Positions 1-16,392 of a stretch of 64,000 bases of DNA are shown piece after piece. Location of the stretch: NCBI RefSeq assembly GCF_900188115.1, contig NZ_FZNW01000015.1, forward strand, positions 80,396 to 144,395. Reading direction: 5' to 3'. The position numbers and the translations under genes were made by a program. The DNA is from Haloechinothrix alba. GTDB taxonomy: Bacteria > Actinomycetota > Actinomycetes > Mycobacteriales > Pseudonocardiaceae. Every line of letters begins with the position of its first letter. Within the stretch, counting starts at the first letter, position 1. Under the pieces are notes generated by a model. That model did no database searches and had not been told where the DNA came from. It worked only from the letters and a program-made list of their open reading frames with translations.

Positions 1-1
1 G

Positions 2-847
2 GCCTATACCGGTGGTCCGGTTCTGGAGGACGGGGCGATGGTCCCCCAGGAACGCACTGCCGTGCCGCTGGAGATCGACGATCTCTACGAGAGCACGAAT
101 CGGCTCGCAGACGCGCTCGGACCGGAGGGCGCCAACGAGGACGGCTCGCTGTCGAACCTGATCAGCACGCTGGCCGAGAACATGGACGGCCAGGGCGAGA
201 ACTTCAACGAGACGATCACGAAGATGGGGCAGCTGTCCGAGACCCTGTCGGGCAGCTCCGAGGAGCTGTTCGGCACGGTTCGCAACCTCGCGGAGTTCAC
301 GTCCACGCTGGCCGACAGCGACGAGGAGGTCCGGCGGTTCGAGGAACAGCTCGCCGACATCAGCGGGTTCCTGGCCGACGAGCGGGAGAACCTCGGCGCC
401 ATGGTCGAGCAGCTCGGGGTGACGCTGGACATGGTGCAGCGGTTCATCGAGGACAACCACGAGGAGATCCGGTCGAACGTCGACAAGCTGGCCGATGTCA
501 CCCAGGTACTGGTCGAGCAGCGTGCCGCGCTCGCCGAGTTCATGGATGTCGCGCCGACGGCGCTGAACAATGTCATCAACTCCTACAACGCCACCGGCGG
601 TACGCTCGACGCCCGGGGTAACTTCAACGAGCTGACGATGTCGCCGTTCACGCTGGCCTGCTACCTGGTGGATCGTGGGCCGGAGGAGCTGGAGGCCGCA
701 GGCGCGGCCTGCGACGAGCTCACCGGTCCGTTGCAGGGCCGGCTTCCCTCCCCCGGGGAGATGATCGAGACGATGCAGCAGGGTGAGCTTCCGCTGCCTT
801 CCGTCGACGAGTTCTCCGGACCCACTCCGCAGGGAGGTGGTCAGTGA
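2..847 (+). CDS. MCE family protein (MceD-type), 5' end outside window
   Basis: The frame is open from the first complete codon, so the start lies before the window; 281 C-terminal residues remain. The visible part begins with the end of the MCE domain (GGPVLEDGAMVPQERTAVPL), followed by a long alpha-helical region rich in Glu, Leu and Asn (about residues 20-190) and a Pro-rich tail. MCE proteins form periplasmic hexameric channels or tunnels for lipid uptake with a YrbE/Mkl ABC transporter. The stop overlaps the start of the lipoprotein gene that follows. The D position is inferred only from lying directly before an MceE-type lipoprotein. Confidence 0.85.
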   Translation, partial: AYTGGPVLEDGAMVPQERTAVPLEIDDLYESTNRLADALGPEGANEDGSLSNLISTLAENMDGQGENFNETITKMGQLSETLSGSSEELFGTVRNLAEFTSTLADSDEEVRRFEEQLADISGFLADERENLGAMVEQLGVTLDMVQRFIEDNHEEIRSNVDKLADVTQVLVEQRAALAEFMDVAPTALNNVINSYNATGGTLDARGNFNELTMSPFTLACYLVDRGPEELEAAGAACDELTGPLQGRLPSPGEMIETMQQGELPLPSVDEFSGPTPQGGGQ

Positions 848-2085
848 TGGCACGTCCGTACGGAGGTAGGCGTCCGCGCAGGACCCTGATGGCGATGCTC
901 GCCGCGGTGACGATGGCACTGACGGCTTGCGGGGAGTTCAGTGGTATCTACGACCTGCCGCTGCCGGGCGGGGCCGAGCTCGGGCCGGACCCGGTGGAGA
1001 TGACCATCGAGTTCACCGACGTGCTCGACCTCGTCCCCCAGTCGACGGTGAAGTTCAACGAGGTCGATGTGGGCAGGGTCGAGGAGATCGATCTCGCAGA
1101 GGACGGCTGGCACGCCGAGGTGACGATCCTCGTCAACCGGGAGGTCGAGCTGCCTGCCAACCCCGATGCCAACATCAAGCAGACCAGCCTCTTCGGTGAG
1201 AAGTACGTCGAGCTGACCGCCCCGCCGGCGGACTCGGCGGAAGGTTCGTTGGAGGACGGCGCGCACGTCCCGCTTTCCCGCACCAGCCGCAACGTGGAGG
1301 TCGAGGAGCTGCTCGGGGCGCTGTCCATGCTGCTCAACGCCGGTGGCGTCGAGCAGATCAACACCATCACGCGTGAGCTCAACGAGCTGGCCTACGGCAA
1401 CGAGACCGAGATCAAGGGCTTCCTGCGCAACGCGGAGAGCCTTGCGGCGGGGCTGGACGGGCAGACCGACGAGATCTCGGACGCGCTCGACGGGCTGAAC
1501 CGGCTCTCGGCCGAGCTGAACGAGCAGAAGGACCTGATCACCGAGTCCCTCGACGATCTCGGCCCGGGCCTGGAGTCCCTGGAGCGGCAACGCGGTGACC
1601 TGGTGGAGATGCTTCGCGCCCTCGACGACTTCTCCGAGGTTGCGGTCGACACGGTCCAGCGCAGCCAGCAGGACCTGGTGGCCAACCTCGAGGCACTGGA
1701 ACCGATCCTGCGCAACCTCGCCGAGGCCGATGCCGACCTACCCAAGGCGCTGGAGATCCTGGCGACCTTCCCGTTCACCGACAGCTCGACCGAGGGCATG
1801 GTCGGCGACTACGCCAACCTGTTCATCACGTTCGACCTCGAGGTGCAACAGATCCTGGAGAACTTCGGCAGGCACCGGGGTAACCCGTTCGACGGGCTGC
1901 CGATCCTGAGCGAGCTGCCCATCGGGGAGGATGAGCTCGTGGACCCGAGCCTCGTCCTTCCGTTACCGGAGTCCGAGTCCTCCGCGCCGGCACCGGAGGA
2001 GTCCACGAGTGGCTCCGATGCCGGCGACGGCTCCGCGGAAGACCCTGGACTGGTCGACGACCTGCTGTCCGGGGGTGGTAGCTGA
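844..2085 (+). CDS. MCE family lipoprotein (MceE/LprK type)
   Basis: 413 residues. An N-terminal signal peptide ends in a lipobox (LTAC, Cys29), so the protein should be lipid-anchored outside the membrane. The MCE domain follows at about residues 45-125, with VKFNEVDVGRVEEI and LFGEKYVEL as its recognisable strands, then a long coiled helical region and an acidic Ser/Pro-rich tail. The lipoprotein member is normally the fifth gene (E) of an mce operon. The GTG at 844 overlaps the upstream stop (GTGA); the ATG at 847 is an alternative one codon on. MceF follows with a one-base overlap. Confidence 0.92.
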   Translation: MMARPYGGRRPRRTLMAMLAAVTMALTACGEFSGIYDLPLPGGAELGPDPVEMTIEFTDVLDLVPQSTVKFNEVDVGRVEEIDLAEDGWHAEVTILVNREVELPANPDANIKQTSLFGEKYVELTAPPADSAEGSLEDGAHVPLSRTSRNVEVEELLGALSMLLNAGGVEQINTITRELNELAYGNETEIKGFLRNAESLAAGLDGQTDEISDALDGLNRLSAELNEQKDLITESLDDLGPGLESLERQRGDLVEMLRALDDFSEVAVDTVQRSQQDLVANLEALEPILRNLAEADADLPKALEILATFPFTDSSTEGMVGDYANLFITFDLEVQQILENFGRHRGNPFDGLPILSELPIGEDELVDPSLVLPLPESESSAPAPEESTSGSDAGDGSAEDPGLVDDLLSGGGS

Positions 2086-3362
2086 TGCTCGGCCGGTCGA
2101 TACGCATCAAGCTGGTGGCCTTCGTCGTGGTGGCCTCGGTATCGGTGGTGTACGCACTCGTGCGGTTCACCGACTTCGGGGAGTACTTCGGCCAGGAGGG
2201 CTACACGGTCACCGCCGAACTGGCGGACTCGGGCGGGATCTTCAGCCACGCCGAGGTGACCTACCGCGGCGTCAATGTCGGCCGGGTGGGCGAGCTGCGG
2301 CTGGACGGGGACGGTCTCGAGGTCGACCTGCACATCGAACACGACGCCCCGGACATCCCGCGCGACCTCGATGCCATCGTCGCGAACCGGTCGGCGATCG
2401 GTGAGCAGTACGTCGACCTGCGCCCCCGGGCAAACTCAGGGCCCTATCTCGAGGAGGGGACGACGATCCCGCAGGAACGCACGTCGATCCCGCTCGGCGT
2501 GGAGGACGTGATCACCGACCTGGACAAGCTCGCCAGATCGCTGCCACACGAGGACGCACGCACCCTGGTCGACGAGTCCTACGTGGCATTCCGGGGCACC
2601 GGCGACGACCTGGAACGGTTGATGGACACCACGCGGGAGTTCGTCGCCGCATCCAGCGAGAACCTCCCGCACACGGTCCGGTTGCTGCGGTCCGGCAACA
2701 CGGTCCTGGAGACGCAGAACGAGCAGGCCGGCAACTTCAAGTCCTTCTCGAGGGACCTCAACCTGCTGTCCGAGCAGCTCGTCGAGTCGGATGAGGACAT
2801 CCGTAACCTCATCGACGCGACGACGCCTGCCGCGCAGCAGTTCAGCGAGGTCGTCCAGGAGATCGGCCCAGGGCTGAGCTCGTTGGTCGCCAACCTGCTG
2901 GCGGTGTCCAACGTTCAGGCCCCGCGGCTCGACGGCCTCGAGCAGGTTCTGGTCAGCTACCCCATCCTCGCCGTCGGCGCCGATGCCGTGCTGACCGACG
3001 ACGGCAAGGCGCGGCTGGGCTTCGTGCTCAACCTGTTCGACCCGCCGCCGTGCACCCGTGGTTACGAGGGGACCGAACGCCGGGCGGGCACGGACGACTC
3101 GCCCGTCGAGCCGAACAGGGAGGCGTACTGCGCCGAACCGCCCGGTAGCCCGATCGCGGTGCGGGGAGCGCAGAACGCGCCGTTCGCGGGTGTGCCGTCG
3201 CTGCCATCGGAGGACGAGGTCGAGGCCAACAGCGACCGTAGCCAGGAGTCCCTCGAGGAGGAACGGCGGCGGCAGGCCGCTTCGGCCAACACGCCGGGAC
3301 TGGCAGGTGGTTCGGGCTCGACGAACAACAGCCTCGCCGAGCTGCTGGGGCTGCCCGGTTAG
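2085..3362 (+). CDS. MCE family protein (MceF-type)
   Basis: 425 residues. One N-terminal transmembrane segment (about 9-28) precedes an MCE domain (about 40-120: VTYRGVNVGRVGEL, AIGEQYVDL), then a long helical region and a Pro/Ser-rich tail. The ATG overlaps the stop of the lipoprotein gene (TGATG), which suggests translational coupling. As the last MCE gene before two Mce-associated membrane proteins it fits MceF. Like its neighbours it would be part of an extracytoplasmic lipid-import channel; the substrate cannot be read from the sequence. Confidence 0.92.
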   Translation: MLGRSIRIKLVAFVVVASVSVVYALVRFTDFGEYFGQEGYTVTAELADSGGIFSHAEVTYRGVNVGRVGELRLDGDGLEVDLHIEHDAPDIPRDLDAIVANRSAIGEQYVDLRPRANSGPYLEEGTTIPQERTSIPLGVEDVITDLDKLARSLPHEDARTLVDESYVAFRGTGDDLERLMDTTREFVAASSENLPHTVRLLRSGNTVLETQNEQAGNFKSFSRDLNLLSEQLVESDEDIRNLIDATTPAAQQFSEVVQEIGPGLSSLVANLLAVSNVQAPRLDGLEQVLVSYPILAVGADAVLTDDGKARLGFVLNLFDPPPCTRGYEGTERRAGTDDSPVEPNREAYCAEPPGSPIAVRGAQNAPFAGVPSLPSEDEVEANSDRSQESLEEERRRQAASANTPGLAGGSGSTNNSLAELLGLPG

Positions 3363-3603
3363 CCGCGCAGCCCCGGCAGTCGGGGACAACGAGCCTGGGC
3401 ACGGCGGCTGCGACGCGCCGTAGCGATACTGTTGACGGAAATATCACATCGATTGCCTACCCTGGAGTAGGAATGACCCGTTCAGCCGAATCACACCGTT
3501 CGCGGTACGTGCGTGCTGCGCGGGCCGTTCTCGCACCAGGGGAACTTTCCACCCGTACCGATCCGCACCCGCGGCCGAGCCGATACACGATGAGGGCTGG
3601 ACA

Positions 3604-4161
3604 GTGACGAAGTCGGGACCGACTGGCCTGCTGACGGTCAGGAACGCGTTTGTCGCGGCGCTGGCGTTCTTCGCCGTGGCATTCGTCGCCGCGGCCGTAC
3701 TCGGCGTGCTGTGGTGGACGTCGGCCTCGGGGGAGGACGCGACCATCGCGGAGCAGCGAGACGAGGTCATCGAGGCCGCGGACCGGGCGGCTCGTGCCTA
3801 CACGGAGTTCGACCACGAGAACCCGGACGAGTTCCGGGACAACCAGATCGCGGTTTCCACCGAGGAGATGCGCGAACAGATCGAGCTGAGCTGGGAGAAC
3901 TTGCGTGATTTCGTCGCGGAGAGCGAGCAGTCGGCGAGTACGACCGTCTTCGACATCGCTGTGGACGAGCTGGATGTCCAGGAGGGTAGTGCCGGGGTCC
4001 TCGCCGCGCTCGGCGTCGACGTGACCCAGGGCGAGGAGAGCGTATCCAAGAGGATTCGCGTGCAGCTGCACATGGAGCGGGTCGACACGGACGGGGACGA
4101 GGCGTGGAAGCTGGCCGGTATCGACCAGGTACCCGTCGTCCCGCCCGGCGAAGGTGAATGA
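3604..4161 (+). CDS. Mce-associated membrane protein
   Basis: 185 residues. A short cytoplasmic N-terminus is followed by one transmembrane segment (about 16-38) and an outside domain with the predicted helix/beta layout usual for Mam proteins, ending in strands such as IRVQLHMERVD and WKLAGIDQVP. The GTG start at 3604 follows a 241-base gap after mceF. No strong terminator is visible in that gap, so it may be co-transcribed with the mce genes. Mam proteins are thought to stabilise or assist MCE transporters; no catalytic motif is present. Confidence 0.8.
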   Translation: MTKSGPTGLLTVRNAFVAALAFFAVAFVAAAVLGVLWWTSASGEDATIAEQRDEVIEAADRAARAYTEFDHENPDEFRDNQIAVSTEEMREQIELSWENLRDFVAESEQSASTTVFDIAVDELDVQEGSAGVLAALGVDVTQGEESVSKRIRVQLHMERVDTDGDEAWKLAGIDQVPVVPPGEGE

Positions 4162-4196
4162 CCACTCCCCGACAGATGTGAGGATTCGGAGTTCGC

Positions 4197-5387
4197 GTGC
4201 CAACACCCAATCGACGGCGCCCGGGTTCATCGGGACAGCCGAACCGCCGCCGGCGAGTCGCCGGGCATGCGCGGCCGGGTACGGAGGAGGAGCAGCGGCC
4301 GTCACCGAGCCCGCGTCCGCGCCCCGCAGACGACGACACCCCGGCCGAGCAGCCACAGGACGCCGAGTCGGCCGCTGATTCAGCCACTGAATCCATCACC
4401 GGCGAGGCAGGCGGACCGGCCGAGCAGGTGGGGACGGCCGTGCCGGAGACCGGGTCGGCCGAACCCGAGCCGGCGGGATCCGACACCGCGCAGCTCGGCG
4501 AAGGCTCTATCGCCGATCGGCCCGAGGCCGGTGCGCAGCCGAGTGCGCAAGCGAGCACCGGGGCCGGGGGCGCAGCCGTCGCCGGCGAGGTCGAGCGGTC
4601 CGGAACCGCGGACGCCGCGGACGCCGCGGACGCCGCGGACGCCTCTGAGGGTGCCGGCGCGGCGGACGAGGACGTCCCGGCGCGGTCGGACGGTGACGCC
4701 GGCAGCGACGGGGACGGATCCGGAGGAACCGCGCGGCGTGGACCGTCTGCCAAGGCTCTGACGGTCGTGCTGACTGTCGCTGGGGTCGCACTGGCCGGCC
4801 TGGCCGGTTTCTTCGGCTACCAGTACAGCCAGGTCAGCGGCGCCACGTCCAACAAGGCGCTGGTCGACGCCTCTGCCACGGCGAAGGTGAAGGAGGACAT
4901 CGGCTCGGCCGTCGAGCGGGTGCTCTCCTACGACCACGCGGCTATCGAGGAGACCGAGCAGGCCGCTGACGAGCTACTGATCACCGACGATGTGCGGGAG
5001 ACGTACAACGATCTCTACAGCGAGGTCAAACGCATCGCACCGGAACAGGAGATGGTGCTCGAGACCCGGGTGAGCCGGTCAGCCGTGATCGAGCTCGATG
5101 ACGACCGGGCGCGCCTGCTCGTGTTCGTCGACCAGTCCGCGAACCGGGAGGGCCAGGAGGAAGGCAACGTGGGCGGCAGTCAGCTCGCCGTCACCGCCCA
5201 GCGCCAGGACGGCCAGTGGAAGATCGCTCAGCTCGACACCTACACCGACCAGGACAGTGACATCGGCCGGCCCGGTTCCGGCGACGAGCAGGACACCGAG
5301 GGCGAGCAGGGCAGCGGCGACGAGCAGGACACCGAGGGCGAGCAGGGGGACGGCGACGAGCAGGACACCGGCGAGCAGGGTAACTGA
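4197..5387 (+). CDS. Mce-associated membrane protein with disordered N-terminus and acidic repeats
   Basis: 396 residues. Residues 1-185 are a low-complexity, Pro/Ala/Glu-rich cytoplasmic region; one transmembrane segment lies at about 187-209; the outside domain (about 210-360) shares the Mam layout (ALVDASATAKVKEDI, WKIAQLDTYTDQ) with the gene before it. The N-terminal part holds a 9-bp tandem repeat and the C-terminus ends in near-identical 12-residue acidic repeats (GSGDEQDTEGEQ). The start is a GTG 35 bases after the upstream stop. It is the last gene of the mce unit before the rpoB promoter. Confidence 0.78.
   Translation: MPTPNRRRPGSSGQPNRRRRVAGHARPGTEEEQRPSPSPRPRPADDDTPAEQPQDAESAADSATESITGEAGGPAEQVGTAVPETGSAEPEPAGSDTAQLGEGSIADRPEAGAQPSAQASTGAGGAAVAGEVERSGTADAADAADAADASEGAGAADEDVPARSDGDAGSDGDGSGGTARRGPSAKALTVVLTVAGVALAGLAGFFGYQYSQVSGATSNKALVDASATAKVKEDIGSAVERVLSYDHAAIEETEQAADELLITDDVRETYNDLYSEVKRIAPEQEMVLETRVSRSAVIELDDDRARLLVFVDQSANREGQEEGNVGGSQLAVTAQRQDGQWKIAQLDTYTDQDSDIGRPGSGDEQDTEGEQGSGDEQDTEGEQGDGDEQDTGEQGN
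4608..4643. repeat. Four tandem copies of a 9-bp unit
   Basis: The unit gcggacgcc occurs four times in a row and encodes repeated Ala-Asp-Ala in the disordered cytoplasmic part of the Mce-associated protein. Exact identity of the copies suggests recent slippage, so copy number may vary between strains without changing the frame. Confidence 0.9.
5274..5378. repeat. 36-bp tandem repeats encoding an acidic tail
   Basis: Two nearly identical 36-bp units (5274-5309 and 5310-5345) and a shorter third encode GSGDEQDTEGEQ-type blocks at the C-terminus of the Mce-associated protein, on the outer face of the membrane. The repeats keep the reading frame. Confidence 0.88.
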
Positions 5388-5585
5388 GCGGTGCGCCGGG
5401 CGGTGACGCGAGGATGAACACGTACGCCGCACCGCCACCCCACTTGACTCCGAGGCCCGCGCGCGTCACGCTTGGTGGAGCACGGTCGGACGGGCCGTCG
5501 ACGATCGGGTGTGTCGGTCGTGACGAGCAGCTGAGCGGCTGCGGTGTGAGTTGGGACCCCGCTGGGTGGAGCTGGGCGCGTCCCC

Positions 5586-5614
5586 TCGACAGCCGCGCTG
5601 TGGACGGCTAGACT
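5586..5614 (+). promoter_or_regulatory. Candidate promoter of rpoB-rpoC
   Basis: TCGACA (5586-5591) and TAGACT (5609-5614) are separated by 17 bases, a good match to the principal sigma factor consensus. The predicted transcript would begin near 5621, leaving a leader of about 150 bases before the rpoB start. This is the clearest element in the 384-base gap 5388-5771; I see no convincing terminator for the preceding mce genes there. Confidence 0.65.
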
Positions 5615-5771
5615 GACCTTTTGCGCTGCCCGCTTTCATGCTGCGCTGAGCCGGGCGTTACGATGGTGGGCACCACCGCACCCTTGGCAGTTCGCGTAAC
5701 GGAGTTGCCATGACCCTATGGCACCGTGACGTGGCTGTTCAACCGCTCATTTGTCCCCGGAAGGACGCATC

Positions 5772-9284
<3,513 letters not shown>

Positions 9285-9291
9285 CCTCGCC

Positions 9292-9324
9292 CGCTCGGGC
9301 GGTTCGCGTAGAACCGCCCGAGCG
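9292..9324 (+). promoter_or_regulatory. Perfect hairpin in the rpoB-rpoC gap
   Basis: A 14-bp perfect stem (left arm 9292-9305, right arm 9311-9324) with a five-base loop lies just after the rpoB stop. No T-tract follows, so it is not a classical intrinsic terminator. It could be a processing site, a partial terminator or a stabiliser of the rpoB transcript. The rpoC ribosome site (AGGGGAGAAG) lies downstream of it. Confidence 0.75.
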
Positions 9325-9377
9325 AGCCGATCGGCCCCACTACTCAGCCGAACGACCAAAAGGGGAGAAGAACCGAC

Positions 9378-13289
<3,912 letters not shown>

Positions 13290-13331
13290 GCGCGCCTACA
13301 GGCCGGTCTCAACCGGAACCCGGATGACACG

Positions 13332-13367
13332 AAGGCCCGGGGACGCCCCCGCGTCCCCGGGCCTTTT
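13332..13367. terminator. Terminator after rpoC, probably bidirectional
   Basis: A perfect 13-bp GC-rich stem (13332-13344 with 13353-13365) and an eight-base loop are followed by T residues on the plus strand and preceded by A residues, so it can serve both rpoC and the convergent SsgA-like gene that ends at 13408. A short outer pairing (ACACG with CGTGT) extends it. Confidence 0.9.
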
Positions 13368-13407
13368 CCCGTGTCGTGCCTGGCGCGTCCGAAGCCGTGT
13401 ACCCGGC

Positions 13408-13812
13408 TCAGACGTCGGCGATCTCCTCGATCAGCTTGTCGACATCGAAGTACTGCTCCTCGGCACCTGCCGGAACCTCCTCGAGAGTGACCTCGAGGAA
13501 CTCTTCCGCTTCCCGCCGGTCCAGGAACCAGGACGCCCGTCCCTGGTCGGACTCGATCTGCAGCAGCAGGAGACGCTCGTCACCGTCGTCGAAGGGGATG
13601 AAACGGACGTCACCGATGCCGGCCGGGCCGGCCACGCCTGCCATCAACAGGTCCCGTGCGAAGACCCACTCGACCCACTGATCCACGCCCGTCTGGAACG
13701 CCACGGTGATGGAGAACGGTTCCTCCGGGTGGTACGACCAGCGGGAGAGCACCGGCGTGTGCTCGCTGTGCAGGTTGATGAATCGGTCGTTGCGCGCTGC
13801 GTTGGCGTACAT
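13408..13812 (-). CDS. SsgA-like sporulation/cell division protein (SALP)
   Basis: 134 residues from the ATG at 13812, chosen because AGGAGGAGGG lies just upstream; a longer frame to 13872 has no such site. The core (RWSYHPEEPFSITVAFQTG, then WVEWVFARDLL) is typical of the SsgA family, which in filamentous actinomycetes guides septum placement and cell-wall remodelling during sporulation (SsgB recruits FtsZ in Streptomyces). The acidic tail (YFDVDKLIEEIADV) is family-like. Which SALP it is cannot be decided; it stands alone, convergent with rpoC. Its presence supports a mycelial actinomycete. Confidence 0.85.
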   Translation of the reverse strand: MYANAARNDRFINLHSEHTPVLSRWSYHPEEPFSITVAFQTGVDQWVEWVFARDLLMAGVAGPAGIGDVRFIPFDDGDERLLLLQIESDQGRASWFLDRREAEEFLEVTLEEVPAGAEEQYFDVDKLIEEIADV

Positions 13813-13993
13813 GTCGCCCTCCTCCTGGTCATCGTGAGCCGGTGTGGGGGCCGGCGCCGATGGGCTTGACACCGGGGAGATGGCGACGGTCGCGACTCAT
13901 GACGCGATACTCCGCATCGTCAGCCGATGCGGTGTATCGGCCATCACACCCGTAACGGCGCAGCGCAGCGCGCGATAGAGGCGAGCGGCGCGA

Positions 13994-14842
13994 CTACTGG
14001 GTCAGGCGGTGCCTGTTCCACACGTCCTGCGGGATCATCTGCCCGAAGCGGATGAGGCGGTCGATGGTGTCGCGGATGTCGGTGTCGTACATGTGTGCCT
14101 TGTCCTGGGTCCACAGCGCGCCGCCCTCGAAGACGACCATGCGCTTGTGGAACCACTTGTCGCTGGTCATAGCGTGGACGACGGGTTGCGACAGGACAGC
14201 GCCCGCGAACGCCGGTTCGGCGGTCAGTACCTGGAACAGCTCGTCGAACCGAGCGTCGCCTACGGTGTACTCCTCGAGGTCCTCGTCACTCACAAAGTGC
14301 ATACTCGTCGGGTGGTTTCGGCGGAAGTTGCGCATCCGGCGCTGGATGCACAGCGTCGGTACCGATGGTGTCCGGACCTGCACCATGTGTCGTTCATAGA
14401 TGATTCGCCGCGACGTATCCCCGCGACTGATTTGGGGAACCTGCATGGTCTCGCCGCGTTTCGTGTTTTCGACGCCGACATGCCCCGGGTCGTAGATGTT
14501 CCATCGGTCGATTGTTTCGCCGGTTCGCGAGTCCTTGAAGTTCCAGTTGAGCGTGTAGTCGATCACGAGGACGGTGTGCCCGTGGTAACTGGCCTCGATC
14601 ACGCGGTCGAAATCGCCGTGAATGCGCGGGACGCCACCGACCCCGGTGATGGTTCTGGGGCGCACGCCGAAGCTCGGGGGATTGCTGAGGTCGTTGGATC
14701 GTTCGACGGCCGAGAGTTGCCGTGCCAGGTCGGCGACCTTCCGGTCGCGCTTTTTCTTCGCGAAGGGAATCGCGACCAGGGCGAGTACGACGAGTAATCC
14801 GATACCGGCCAGGAGGATATTGCCGAGGGTGTCCGGGTGCAT
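13994..14842 (-). CDS. Membrane-anchored protein of unknown function in a secretion-substrate unit
   Basis: 282 residues. One transmembrane segment (about 7-27) is followed by a basic stretch (KKKRDRK) and a soluble domain I do not recognise, with few cysteines and no clear catalytic motif. AAGGGA precedes the ATG. It is the last gene of the minus-strand unit with the WXG, EspC-like and YbaB-like genes, 69 bases after the WXG gene, so it may help in their export or anchoring. That link is inference from position. Confidence 0.7.
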   Translation of the reverse strand: MHPDTLGNILLAGIGLLVVLALVAIPFAKKKRDRKVADLARQLSAVERSNDLSNPPSFGVRPRTITGVGGVPRIHGDFDRVIEASYHGHTVLVIDYTLNWNFKDSRTGETIDRWNIYDPGHVGVENTKRGETMQVPQISRGDTSRRIIYERHMVQVRTPSVPTLCIQRRMRNFRRNHPTSMHFVSDEDLEEYTVGDARFDELFQVLTAEPAFAGAVLSQPVVHAMTSDKWFHKRMVVFEGGALWTQDKAHMYDTDIRDTIDRLIRFGQMIPQDVWNRHRLTQ

Positions 14843-14911
14843 GATTTCCCTTCGAATAGATCCCGCCGCGGACGGGCGATGTCGATGGGACGGGACGGCG
14901 GTCGGGTCCCG

Positions 14912-16009
14912 CTAGACGTCCAGGTTCTGACGGGTCCCGGTGTGCGACGGTTGCTCTTCGGGAATGTCCGGGGAACCGTCCTGGGCTTGTGCGACGTGGT
15001 GATCGGCGAACGACGGGGCCATCTCGAGTGGGGCGGCTCCCGGGTCGAAGCCTGTCCGCTGCTGGACGTACGCGCTTCCACCCGCGAAAACGGCCTCACC
15101 CACGGACGAGCCGACGGAACTGCCTGCGTTCCCGCCGAGTGCCTTGCCGAGCATGCCGCCACCGGTGCCCAGCAGCCTCTTGATCTTGTCGAAGAACGCG
15201 GAGACCTTCCTCAACAGGTCGACGAGACGTTGTACCGTGCGCCCCACTCGTGAGGAGGTGATCGCCGCCCTGGTCGCGGTGACGGCCTGGGCCGCAGCGA
15301 TGGAAGAGCCCAGGCTGGCCACGCTCGAAGCCAGTGCGGGAACCCACGTCATGATCAACCATCCGACGAAGTCGGAGATCAGCGACTTGACGGCTTCCTC
15401 AACGGCCTCCATGACCATTGCGGATGCTTCGAGCATCTCGGCGACGTGGCCCGAGTGTGCCGCGATCCCGCTGATTCCGTCGGCGAAATCGGCCAGCTGG
15501 TCGCGCGCCGCGTCCGCAGCCTCGCCGTTCCATCCGGCCAGCGACGTGTCTGCGACCTCGACGAAGTTCTCGCTCATCTGTTGCAGGCCTTCGCCGATAC
15601 TCACGAAGTTCCCTGCTGCGGTCTCGAGGGCGGGCGCGTCCCCCGTCACCGTGTCCAGGGCGTCTTGCAACGGCGTGATGAGCTCGAGCAAGAAATCGAG
15701 CCCGTTGCCGGCCAGCCAGCCCGCTGGATTGGTGACCATGCTCGTGACCGTGTCGGAGCATTCGGCTACGAAGCTGCCCGCGTCGGTCAGGACATCGCCG
15801 GCCTCGAGGGCCACCTCGCCGACACCGGGCTCGTTCTCACCCCCGTTGAGAAGGCCCGCGACACTCTGCCCGGCACCGAACGTGTCTCCGGCGAGGCCGA
15901 CGGCACTGCCTGCTACGGGTACCTCGCCGATACCACCGGCTACGTCGATCGCCGGGCTGTCATCCGACTCGATATCGATGTCCGAGGCAACGTCCTCGAC
16001 GTCAGCCAT
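14912..16009 (-). CDS. WXG-type helical protein, candidate type VII secretion substrate
   Basis: 365 residues from the ATG at 16009, which has GGAGGTAGGAA upstream; the frame stays open further upstream but overlaps the next gene. A long helical region carries a WNG turn (Trp160) inside ENFVEVADTSLAGWNGEA, followed by a very hydrophobic segment (about 213-245), a Gly-rich stretch and a Pro/Gln tail. The helix-WxG-helix core plus a low-complexity tail is the plan of EspB-, PPE- or LXG-like ESX substrates. The hydrophobic segment could be a pore-forming or membrane-anchoring region. No enzymatic toxin motif was seen. Confidence 0.75.
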   Translation of the reverse strand: MADVEDVASDIDIESDDSPAIDVAGGIGEVPVAGSAVGLAGDTFGAGQSVAGLLNGGENEPGVGEVALEAGDVLTDAGSFVAECSDTVTSMVTNPAGWLAGNGLDFLLELITPLQDALDTVTGDAPALETAAGNFVSIGEGLQQMSENFVEVADTSLAGWNGEAADAARDQLADFADGISGIAAHSGHVAEMLEASAMVMEAVEEAVKSLISDFVGWLIMTWVPALASSVASLGSSIAAAQAVTATRAAITSSRVGRTVQRLVDLLRKVSAFFDKIKRLLGTGGGMLGKALGGNAGSSVGSSVGEAVFAGGSAYVQQRTGFDPGAAPLEMAPSFADHHVAQAQDGSPDIPEEQPSHTGTRQNLDV

Positions 16010-16038
16010 GATTCCTACCTCCGTGACGATCTGGACGG

Positions 16039-16392
16039 TCAAGCTCTCCGGATGCCGGGCGGTGGTGGGCACGTGTCGAGGGCGTCGAGTACGTCCTGCA
16101 TGACTCGCACGGCCTCGTCCTCGCGTTCCTGGTATGCCTCGGCAGTGGCCGCGAACTTCTCGGCCGCCGTCTGTGCCCCGTCCATCAACGCCTGCATCTG
16201 CTCCTGGAGCTGATGCAGTGCCTGCGTGTACGAGTCCTTCGTGAAGATGCCGACCACGCCCCACGACTCATCCCCGACGTCGGCCTGCGCGACCAGGTCC
16301 TTGATCTGGGCGGCCTGGTCCGAGTACTGGCCGACGTCCTCCGAGTACTTCTTGATGACGTCCGGGTCCACCCGGAATCCCGCTGCGCTCAT
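16039..16392 (-). CDS. EspC-like type VII secretion-associated protein
   Basis: 117 residues, two long helices joined by a turn containing SWG (Trp44), and a C-terminal YxxxE export signal (YQERE), all features of EspC/WXG100-type ESX substrates. The start (VDPDVIKKYSEDV) is typical of the ESX-1 secretion-associated EspC family. The ATG overlaps the stop of the YbaB-like gene (ATGA), so the two are probably translationally coupled. A likely partner is the large WXG protein encoded 29 bases downstream. Confidence 0.8.
   Translation of the reverse strand: MSAAGFRVDPDVIKKYSEDVGQYSDQAAQIKDLVAQADVGDESWGVVGIFTKDSYTQALHQLQEQMQALMDGAQTAAEKFAATAEAYQEREDEAVRVMQDVLDALDTCPPPPGIRRA

Noticed and set aside
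3425..3480. TTGACG at about 3430 as a promoter for the Mce-associated gene
   Set aside because: The only TAnnnT-like -10 (TACCCT) is 20 bases away, too far for a standard promoter.
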